IMG/VR virus record: IMGVR_UViG_3300030103_003222
Location: 18,762-82,761 of that record
Strand: one strand, 5' to 3'
Source of the DNA: a virus
Length of the DNA: 64,000 bases
Shown here: piece by piece, positions 25,101-37,100 of the stretch
How positions within the stretch are numbered: position 1 is the stretch's first letter
Layout: the number at the start of each line of letters is the position of its first letter
Translations under genes and position numbers: made by a program
Notes under the pieces: model-generated
What the model saw: only the letters and a program-made list of their open reading frames with translations
What the model was told of the DNA's origin: nothing
The model's database searches: none

Positions 25101-28100
25101 AAACTTGGGCGACATACCCCTTCCCGAAGAAGGGACGCATCTATCTGAAGACGGGCGCCAGTGCAGAATACGCCAACAAAACGGGTGTCTCGTTCCACTT
25201 CGCCAACGCTTCAATCGGCAGTGGCACCTACGTCTTGTCCGATGGGCGCGAGGTGGCATCGTTCCACGAATGGGTCGTTGGCTCGGGCCTCATCCCTCAA
25301 GCATCTTCTCTGTCGGGCACGAACAGCGATGTCTACCCACTGGGCGAGGTCATCCTTGGCGACGGTCACTTCTTTGCTGAGAATGCCGCAGACGATGGCA
25401 CGACAGTCAACGACCGTATGTTCCAGTCCATGGATAACGTCACGCACGATTATCAGTTGGGCACGCAGTTTGCCAGCACCCGTGCGTTGGTGGAGATTCC
25501 GCTGTTCAACGCGCAGTTTTTTGAGAACGTGAGCGAGGGCGTTCTACCCGGTCCCGATAACTCGTTGAAACTCCACGTCGACCCGACCATGACGGCGCAC
25601 ACGTGGAATCCGTCACCAGTCGGTCGCCGCTTCCCTGAGAAGGCACCAAGCGACCGCTCCGCCCGTGGTGCCTACGCCTATGCTGCCGAGAACTCGGAGC
25701 AAGTGCGTGGTGCGACTATCATCCACAAAGCGGAGATTGTCAGCGGCAAATACCGACTATACGTCGACAAGCCGGAAATCTTCCCTGCAGCCGTCACGTC
25801 GGCAGGTGCGTTCTCTTACGTCACCAACGTCGTGCGCTACCGCCGTGCCTTCCTCAGCAACGGTGAGTGGGTTATCTATGAGAACGACCCGGCTGCGAAT
25901 GGTTTTCTCCGATTTGAGGACGAAGACTGGTCTACGTCTGAGAACTTCCTGCGCGACTACGAGGTAGGACACTCGCTGATGACGGCGGGCGGTTATGAGT
26001 CTGAAGCACTCGTGCCAATGGAGAGTGACATCCTCACCTCGTCCTCAGCCATGGAGCGGCGCAGCGAATATTACCACGACTCTGCAAGCGTCAAGACACA
26101 GGGTGGCAACGTCGATTACGGGCTACGCCAATACGTCAGCGCTGTTGAGTTCAAGGCCGGTCCAAAGTCAAACCCACACGCAAATCGAACGGTGGCTAAA
26201 CGTGCCAGTGGGACTGTGCTGTCGGTCACGCCGCTGGGCACAACGGCAAATTTCGGTGGCCTCGTTCTGCTGACGTTCTCCGAAGAGGACTTCGCAAAGT
26301 TCCCCAAGGTGCCCGTGCCTACCGACACGAACAATCTCATCACATTCACGACTGGCGACTACCACTACGAACTAACGGTGCCGTCGCCCGACGGTAGCAT
26401 TCGTCGCTTCATCTATTGGGGCAGTGCGGCGAACGTAGGATTGCGGTCATCCGACATGACGCCTGAAAATCTCGGCACGTCAATCGTTGTGCAGCCTGTT
26501 TTCACGGCATTGGCTGCGACGACACCAAACTACCTACTCGCAACATCAGCCGACTTCATCGCGGGTGAAAAGGCCACGCTCACCAAGCGTTCGTTTGACA
26601 TTGGCTTCAGCGTGAACCCAGTCGATGTTGCCTTAGAAACCACACTCAACATCAGCGACTCATTCCGACCGGGTGGCACAGGTGTTCGGAAATCATGGAC
26701 AGTCGCAAACGTCGCATCGACGAGCAGCATGACTGTGACTAACACCAGTTCGCTGTTCCTACAGTCCAACACCTTGGGGCTGACAGTGAAAGTCAACGAC
26801 TACCTCTACGCTGAAACCAACACCGGTAGCGCTGTGACCGTAGTGCGCTACCTTGGTCGAGTGACGGCGATTGCTGACTATTCGGCTTCATCCTCTCTAC
26901 CTCTCACCATCACGCTCGATGGCAGCATGACGTCAGCCACGCAATCCAACATCAACAGCGAGATTGCAGGTGGAAGCCTCACCATCCACCTCAGAGTCGG
27001 ATGTCACGACGTGATGAAGAATGACGATGAGGCTGTGCTCAACCGTCAGTGGCTGTCTCCATATGCGCAGGGTGGTCTGCGCCATGGGGACACCGTGTGG
27101 GCGAACATGACGTATAACAACCCGCACGCCGTAGAGGGTATGTTCGCCAAGAGCCGTGGTGTCTTCAACGAAGCCTTGGTGTGGACCGGCTTCAACGACG
27201 GCGACGGCTCTTTGACAACCAGCGCACGCACAAGCATTCCGCTTGAGAACTTCTTGATTGGTGACTCTTGCCTTGAGACAGCGCAGAATTATGCGCAGCA
27301 CGTCAACAAGACAATTGAACTGAACTACACCAATCTCGGCTTGTCGACCGACCTTGCACCCAAGGTCGCGTTTGTCGACCCTTACCTTGCCAACGAAGAG
27401 CACGCTCGGGTGTTGCTCTACGACGTGGCGCACGACCGAGAGTTCGTCGCTTTCCAAGACCTACACATGCAAGTGCAAACCAGCGCCAAAGTGGCAGAGA
27501 TTGGTTGGCAGCGCGAGTTCACAGCCACCAATATTGTTGACTCCAGCACGGAGATTGACCTTGTGCCTTATTCGATTGGCTTTAACGGAGCCAGTCAACA
27601 CGCCTTCCTGACGCAAATTGACGTTGCCGCTGGCTTCCTTTCGCAGAACAAATACGCACGCTCGACAATTCGTTCTCGCTTCATGGAGAGCGCCTATGCC
27701 CACGACATCGCGAATCACGTCGCAATATCGCTGCTCAACCCCATCGCAAGTGGGACTGCGCCGACAAACATCGTCCGTAGCCTGACCAACGTGACGCGTA
27801 TCGCTCAGTTTGGCAAGGCGCATGGACACTTTGTGCACACTGGCTACCACAAGGCAGGCCCATTCGGCAACCGCTCGCTTGGTGACAGCATTCTCCCACG
27901 CACCACAGATGGCTCTGCTATTCCGTATTGGGCTGACAAGATGCACACCTACACGCGCACGTCATTCAGCGACACGGGTAGTTTCTTGCTCAAACTACGT
28001 GAGCATCGAGAGAGCGTCACAGGTGCATCTTTCCGCGACCCATCCACTTTGTTCGATACACCCGATGGCACGCGAGTCGTGCCTGCATTCCTTGCTCTCA

Positions 28101-31100
28101 AGGGCATTCGCTCAGAGGCACTCAGCCTCACCACACATGACGAGGCTCGCTTGCAGCATCTGAAGCAGTGGACTGACATGGACTTTACGCGACGTTTGAC
28201 CATCGACCTTGGTGAAGTCGGTGCGCGTATTGGTGGGACAAGCATCCTCGCGGCTGCGAACGAGGTAGTGCGTCTCATCAATCAGGCCGGTGCAAAGCAA
28301 GGTCGCACACATGCACGTCGTCCATCCGAGCAATACCCCGGTGAATCAGAATCACTCGATTTGACTCGCGTTGGCGCTCGTGCTGCCGATGGCATACGTG
28401 ACCCAGCGTCCTCGCACATCAACGCCGATTTCGCAGCGACTGGTTCGACCCATGACCCTGCGGTATGGTGGGACGAAGACAAGGCGTTCGAGTCGCATGA
28501 CAAGGGCACACACATGGGCTATGTGCGCGCTCACATCGGACGTATCGTGCAGGACACCAACGGCAACGAAGGCTTCAGCATCGTTGTTCACAGCACAGTG
28601 CCCGGTGCGACTGGGCGAAACTTCTGTGTATGGCTCGACAACAGCAAAGGTCAATCGCGCTACACGCCGAAGTTCCTGATTGGTCACGGTGGACGTTATC
28701 GCACGTTCTGGTGCCAACCCGATGAACTCAGTGGAGAGAACATGCACCCCGCGCCGATGCCGCTTAATAAGCACGGTCGTCCGTTTGCACCAGTCACCAC
28801 CCTGCAAGGCTATGTTGTTCCTGACGACAGCGGTGTTGAGTTCAAAGCGAGCAGCGACTTTGCACCCCGTGGTGATGAAACCTCTGACCCAGTTATGCGC
28901 GCCGTCTCTATGGCCACTGGCTCAGGACAGTCGCATAACACAGTGAACACAGAATCACTGGAGGTCGAGGGCTTCAACACGTCCTACGTCACAGGTCTGC
29001 GCACGGGAACCAACGCGGTCGCTCGCGTCAATTTTGGCGGACTTGCCGCTTCCGGTGTTCCGGGCTTTGCTCCTGACGCCGGTAAGTGGGGTTTCGGTCG
29101 CAAGGGCGATGTGCGAATCGCTGAACGCTATGGTCCAGCCAAAGACACCAGTGCTTCATCGACTGCTGCAACGACCTATTCCAGTTATGTGCCCTCTACT
29201 GATGTGCGCGAAGAAGCCATCGGTAATGCACCGCTCTATGCTTTCCGTTTCATTGACCATCGTGGTGTCGGACACGGCATTCGCTTCATCTACCGTAGCA
29301 TGGGAGAGTCATTCGCTTTAGACGAAACACTATTGCCGTCAACGATTGATGATGAAATTGCAGTCTTCATTGACGACCGAGACGTTGGGCAAGGCGGCTT
29401 CACCATCGGCAAGCACATGCACGGTATTGGTGATGCTACGGGCCGTTTTGGCGCAGCGGGAACCAACACGTCGCTCATGTCGTGGAGGGGGAACCGTTGG
29501 AACCCCGTGCCTTCGCCAAGCGCCGCGTATGACTGCAACGCAGCCTACGATTCATCAAGCAACAAAATCACTGTCACGCTACAGGCTCCGTATAACGCGT
29601 GCCCTCATTTCGACGTCCTCGGCTACATGGGCTTCCCGCTAAGCCAAGGTTTGCTCCAACTCTCTGACCCGTTTGTGGATAGCAGCATGAACGGTAGCCA
29701 AGGCCACGTTTTTTCCTACACTCACCGCACACGAGAGGGAAGCAGCGGCACACACGTCTTCCACGGCATCCAAGGCTCGACATTTACACCGAGTCACACG
29801 CACTCAGGCGGCTCAGTTTCAGCAAACTCTTCGTCAGTGTTCGGAACTGGGAGCATCAACATTCGCGCACTCATTTCTTCGACGGTCAATTGGACGACGC
29901 TTGTGACCGACGAACTGCTTGCTGCCATCACAGCCGCAGCCATCAACCTTGCAGACCCTAACGTCGATGAGGGCGTGCCCTTTGACTGCCGCGACATGTT
30001 CGCTTCAGATGGGCGGACATTTGGTGAGTGGGGTGTGGCGGAGGACGCTATTCGCATTCGTGCGTTCAACACCGCTGGTGGCGGCATCCGACCCCTTTCG
30101 GACTTTTTTTCTGCGTCTCTGCATCGAGACTTTGCCATTCAGTCTGCTCACGTTGAGTTTGGTGACATTGAGGAAATCGAAGTCGACAATGGTGGCATTA
30201 GCCTCCCCAGCACTTCACGCGCTGCGACTGACGCCAGCATTGACAACGGTTTGAGGGCAGAGTGTGGGTATTTGCCATTCACCGTTCTGCAAGTCTTCAC
30301 CAAGAGCAAGGGTAGCAACAGCAATACAGCCTCACCAGTTCTCGTTGACTCTCGCAACAACCCGGTAGACCCTGACGAATGGCACCGTCGACTTATCGGC
30401 TACACTTTCACTGCAAACGCGGGGGACCATGTTCTACCGCGCGTCGACAACCCATCGGTCCTTCTATTGGCTGCCGAAGTGACCAGCGACCCAATTCAAC
30501 TGACCACGAATCAGGTGTGGCACTTTGCTCAACCTGCCGGTGAAGAAGGCACAAGCATCAGCAGCAAGACCAAGATTGCATCTTTTGGTAGTGTGAGCAA
30601 CCTGCATGTGCAGAATGGTGACGTCTTGGTGACAAGTCAAAACGGTGCCAACAGCAAGACGCATCTTTCACTGGTGACTGGCACGAAGACCTCAACTTTC
30701 CCTGCAAGTGACCCTGCCAGCAACGCTGTAGCGCAGCGCTTTGGTGACACTGCGCGAGCATTCCGCACTGCTGGGAGCCGCGTCTTGGGTAGCGTGTTCT
30801 CTCGTCCCATGCTCTTCTTCCGTGGTGGGCGCGACAGCATCGACCACTCAGTGCCACTGTTCTTCGGCGGTGGTTTCAGTGGCGTCACACTCGACATCAA
30901 CGACGGCACCAAGAACGACTACAGCGAGTTCTTCACTCATCCATACGCGGCTGGACCAACCGGTGTCGCTGGTGTGCAGCACGCCAACGAGTTCCTCTCG
31001 TCCTACTCAATGCTCGACTGCAACGCTATGATGGCGTTTTTCCCCGGCACCCCGCTTTTGAACCAACATCGCGGCAACATCAATCCGCCGTTCTTCAACT

Positions 31101-34100
31101 CTGAAAACATGCTAACGCCTGACCTGAAACGCGGCACGCAGGGGCATCACAGCGACTACCCTGCCCCGTATTCAAGCGGTGTTAAGGTCCAAGTGCCAAT
31201 TCCATTGGTGTTGCGTTTCGCACACCCCACTGCTCGATACAGCGACCACAGTGGGACCACAGATAGCAAAACCACCTACCTGATTTTCGGTCCCGGTCAA
31301 GCCTTCCCATTCACGGCTCAAACCGCTACCCCAGACAACAGCAGCGAACCACATCCCGGTCGTGCTTTGACTGTCGGCAACACATGGTCGAAGGTGCCAA
31401 CACACACCAGCGGTAAGCAGTTCCTGCACAACCACATTACCAATTCAACCGTCGGTTTCCTTCCCGAACTTCACTCCACGCAGGTCAACCGCTACCGGAC
31501 ACACTGGCGACAAACGATGAACTGGGAGCCTGCGCAGGGCAAGTCCAATGCCACGCGATTGTTTCAGCGTCCTGAGTCCGGCCGTTTCTATGGTGAGATG
31601 TTCACGTCAAACGGCGTGCTCAACAGCACCTCACTCGCTGACTACAGAACCGCTCATCCACTTCGGCATGCTGTGTTTATGGGATTCGGTATGGCCAGCA
31701 ATTCTGATTGGTGTTTCCACATGGACGGCGGTTATCACCCCGGTGGCTCGTGGTTGGACAATCAACTGACGTTCAATCCACCACACCCCAACGACAACAG
31801 CCGCGTAGCAAAAAGCGGCGTGGCTGGTAACGAACTACACCCAAGCGCATTCCGCGTAGCAGCGCCGTTGGCCAACCGGGTGCTCTACGGCTCATCTGCA
31901 TCTTTTGCCAGCGACACCATCGAGAGCGACGACGTCGAACTCGAATACATCGCTGTCGACGCCACGAAATGTCAGAATGGGGAGGAAATGGCTGCCCTGC
32001 TCGGCTCTGCCATCAACTCATTCCCCGGTGCTGGTGCACTGAAGGCTATGGGTGGGACGTTCCTACCCAGCATGGGGACCAGCAACCGGCAAGACCGCTA
32101 CGGTTGGGTCGAAGTCACGGGAGTTGTCGCCTATTTCCTCAGTGGAGAAGACACGGCTGCGAACGTCAAGACCAACGCCATCAAGGACAACTTCATGACG
32201 CTGGCCTTTTCCAGTCAGATTTTGGCTGAGCAAGTTCCTGAAAGCGGTTGGTTGCGAACAAGTGCCGACTTTGACAACGGGGTAGACAGCAACAGCGATT
32301 CTGCTGCTTTCGCACCCTATCACAGTCGAATCGTCAAACTTGACACGAGTTCGAGCCAATACCACGTCACCTTCTATCTCGGTAGCAATCGCATCGCTGG
32401 TTCAAAGGCCTTTGAGTCGCTTAAGACGTGGAAGGACTACCTCGACACAGGTGTTGCTGCAGGCAATGAGGTTGTTCCCAATGTAAGCAGTGCAACCAAG
32501 GTCTACGTGTGGACCAAAGCAGGTGTGCACCGATGGGACAACTCGGGTCGGCTTGAGGGCTATTCGCAAGTGCACTTCAGCGGCTTGGTCGACGCCATCG
32601 ACAGAACGCGGCCAGTTGGGCTACCGGGTTGGCACGGTGAACGCTATTCTTACCTGAACACGTTGGCCGTGTCCGGCGCGTATTCTGCCGGCCTTGGTGC
32701 ATGGCACCCATCCCTCGGCTTCTCTCCGTTCGGAGGTAGCATGGGTTGCGCGTCTGTGCTTGGTCACTTGCCTCACATCGCTCCCATGCCCAACAGTCCC
32801 GAAAGTGGTTTGCCCAACGACGGGAGCAACGGTGCTGCCGACTTCCCCGATGCCGACACACCCAATGGCCCGAACTATGACGCTGACGACGACGGCGACC
32901 AATCCTACAGCGCGAGTTTCGTTGACGGTAGTGGTAACAATAGCCCACCACTCACCACGTTTGACGAAAACGTGCACAAGGACTTACAGCACGCTCAAGG
33001 CGTATATGCCCGAGCCATGTTGGTCGTCGCTCACGAGTCAGAACTGGCTTTGGTGGCCAAGCGCGACCGTGACGGTATCAAGTGCGTTGGTGACTGGTTG
33101 CGCTCCAAAGATGCGAGCAGCATCACGTTGGCCGGCACAACACGTTGGGACGACCGGATTCACGGTCAGGACCGGTTTATCGCAACAGCAAACGCAGGTC
33201 CCAACATTGAGGCTCTCATCGTTGATGACACGGCTTTGCCAACGGTAAGCAGCCCTACAGCAGCCAGTGGTTTGGTGGCCTCACCGTTCAACGCTGAGTT
33301 CTTCTTGCACACGGCCGTTTCAGCAGACACTGAACTCGAAAATGCCGAGCCGTGCCGCAAACCAACTGGTGACTTGTTCCTCGACATTGACAAGAGCATC
33401 GGCTCTTTCTATTCCGCAAGCGCTGGCGCGCAGCGCAACATCATGGACCATTTCTATGAGGCAGGGAGCAACAACCCAATGGGTGGTTTGTGGGGCGGTA
33501 ATACGCAGAAAAACTCCTACTGGATGGGTGACGTCAACGGTTATGAGATGTTCAAGCGTTCGCCGGCCAAGAACTTCAGCATCGAGCACATCGTGTGGAA
33601 GCGCATGGACGGAGGTAGCCTGTCGCTACCCGCCATGAACGCGCGTGGGCTTGGTGCTGTGCCATGGGTCAGTCGCGTTGACGGTAGCAACGCCTACACG
33701 ACCGGTGAGAAATTGCTCGGTAACGTGCGCTTCTCGTTTGAGACGACGAACTCAGCGATGATGCCAATTATGCGAGCGCATGAACTCGGCCATCCTCAAT
33801 TGGCTGTTGACCCACCTGTCGAACTCCGTGATGTGTTGGAAATCCCCAACGAAGAAATGCAGTTTGACGACATGGTCGTTGTCGATGACACGGGACAATC
33901 GCATACGTTGAACGGTGGTTCACCGCTGGGTGTCGTCATTCGCGCCTTCCGCTCCAGCGGTGAACGACTCGCAAGTGGCCTCGCCCCATCTGTTGCAGGT
34001 GCTGGGCTTGAGCCAAACATGACCATCCGGCTACCCGACTCCAACGCGATTCCCGGCAACATTCTTGTTCGCAGTGGTTTTGACCGTGTGCAAGCCTATC

Positions 34101-37100
34101 AGACAGAAACCATGGGCGACGGGGGTATGATGAGCAACCCACAGGGCCTCGGTCAACTGTTTGATGGTTTGACTGGGCCGTTCGGCGCACCTGTGTTGTC
34201 TGAAGCAGGGTGGGAACACATCGACAAGGCAGGATTGGACAGCACCAGCAGCAAATGGGATGCAGCGACGAGCGACAAACCTCTGAGCAGCGCGTATGAA
34301 CTTCACGACCGCACTCTGTTTTTCCACGTCACGAAGATGGGACACAGTCACACCGACCGCTACCCAACGACCTACACGCACAGCGGAGGTCTGCAAAATC
34401 AAGCGCTAACGGTGTCTTCGTATGCGAGCAGCACTGCGATTTTGACCGCGTCCGCATCAATCACGACTGCGATTTTTGACGCCGACTTCGCCACGAAGGA
34501 AGTCATGGACGAAGGGTCGGGTAAGCGACGTAGGTTCCTACGTCTCGCCACCGCAACAGACAGCGTCGTCGTTTCCTACACAGGCATCAGTGGGGCTACG
34601 TTCACAGGAGTGGTTGGTGACATTGACTTCGACCAGTTCTTGCTCGACAACCCACCCGCTTCGTCCACCATCAACGTCACTCCGTCCTATTACGTGCCTG
34701 CTGGTAGCACCCGTTTCTTTGCAGCACGACGTTTGCGTGACCACGCGGAGGTCAGCGGTAACAGCCCCGACATGGCGCACACGCACTACTTGAACGGGAA
34801 CGCTGACACGACAGGCTATGCCCGCTATAGCGTGCCGCGTATGACCCCCATGCCCTACCCACGTATGGGCCACCATTTCGTCAACGCCACCATGCCGATG
34901 CTACCCGGACACTGGGCACACCCTGCCTATCAGGGCCTCTATTCAGGACATGAAGCGGAGCGACGTGCAACGTTGCGCGACCCTGACTACATTCGTCTGT
35001 TGGACCATACCGACCTTGACGACGCCACCTTCGACAGCAACGTCTCAGACTACCTCCACCCCCTCAATCCGCAAATCCGCATTGGGAGTCTGACCGCTAC
35101 ACCAAGCGGACCCAGCGATATTCACGGTGGTGCCTTCACTTTGATGTTTGAGACGAAGGTGCGCTTCGACGGCTACGGTGTTCTTGCCTCAAAGGGCACG
35201 GCAGGGGACATGAACAAGTTAGGAGGTCACTCGATTGTGTTGGAGGCTGGTGGAAACTACACGCAAGACGGTCACTTCCCTGACCCCGCTGAGGTCGGTG
35301 CCTACCAGATTGTCATTCAACCCAATCTACACGAGACACAGATTGCTGGTTTCCATCACAACAACAGCACGACTACCGCTTTGCCAAACGGTAGCAAGCG
35401 TGCGCTCACAGCCCAGCAGATTCACCTCGTGGTCGGTATCAAATATGACAGTGAGCGAGGTGGCTCGCCCATTGGTGGAGCAACGCTAATTCTTGCCGAG
35501 GCGACGTTGGCTGACGTGAGAGGTTGTGAAATCTTCGTGAATGAGGTCATCCTCGACCACGACCCCGACCACGGTAGTCACTTCACAAACATCCCACCGA
35601 TGCTGCTCTATAACCCACTGGGTGTGCAGGGCAGCGAATCCCCGACATTCACACGTCGAACTCAACCGTATCATCCGGGCATGTTTGAGGACAGCACGCC
35701 CGGACACACGCTAAACATCCCGTGGTGGAGCATTTTCCACAAAGTGGCACCTGACGACTCCTCGTCTACCGGTTTCAGGCATTTGGCGCTTTATCGCATT
35801 GACAACTTCTACCAGTTCTGCCGAGCGTCATCGGGCGCAGTGGCAGCACAACTGACGCTGGCTGGCTATCCCTCCATCAGTCCCGACATCTATTCTGACG
35901 TGATGGCTAACGTCTCACTCAGTCCTAAGTGCACCGTTACCGGTAGCGGCTCGGGCTACATCGAGGTTGACGATGCGTCGTTCTTCCCGAACAAACCAGC
36001 CTATGGGGAGCGTCTGCACTACGTTGACGCAAGTGGGAATGACAAGTTCATCACCTACACTCAACGTAGCGGCACGACGGCGAATGCGGCGACGATGAAC
36101 CAACCTGACCGCTTCGTCACCAGTGCAAGTTCACCCGGTGACGGAACGGTTCTGCGGTTGACGCGACCTTACAGTGAGCGCATGACCGACACGCTGTTCA
36201 CTCATTCCAAGAGCAGTGTGTTGACGCGCATCATGCCGCAAATGTTGCCGGGTTCACGCGACACGAACAGCCTCTATACGGCTGACGCGTTCTTGTGCAT
36301 GTGGCACCACAACCTCGGTCGTCCTCACACGTTCTATTCCGACAGTCCGAGGACATGGGGTGGCACAACAACAGACCGCGCTATCAACAAAGCAGCGTAT
36401 AACGGCATGCCCGAGCACTTCGAGACTGTCCATTACCACGCGGTGAACTACGCGGCAAGCCATGGCCCGTTCCATCTTGACTTCAAGACGCCCAAACCCG
36501 CGCAGCACTTGTCAGGCACCTTCAGTTCGGTCAGCGGTTCACCCTCTACACTGGTGTTTGGTGCAGACGTTTCAGGCGACGGTTTGGTCGGTAAGGTGCT
36601 GTTCACCGATGGGCGAGTCATTGGAACGGTTGCATCTGTTTCAACCACCGACGTCACGTTGACCGGTGACATCCTCTACACCCCCGCTGCTTCAACGACC
36701 GTCTACGTCGGTGCAGATGGTTCGGTTGACACGGCGGCCAACATTCACGCCATGACCGGTTATCAGGCTCAGGGTGGCACTTCAACGATGCTGACTCATT
36801 ACTGGCCGTGCGGTAGTCGAGGTGGGCCGCTGGTCAGCCGACTCGACGGCTATGCGGCTTGGGCTGCCGGGTGGCATGTGCCTCGCCAATATTCATCCGG
36901 TGGCGGTAAGCACTGGGTCGATGATGACGACAGCGGCTCATATTCTGTTTCAAGCGGCTTGAGTGACGGCTCGTTGGTTGCGTCTCGCACCTATCCGTTT
37001 GGCTATCGCTTTGGCCTACGCCAACCGTGGAATCGACCGCAGTGGGGCTTCTACGGTATGCGTGCACATCGTGAGGAGGGCCTGTTCAGTGGCTCACCAG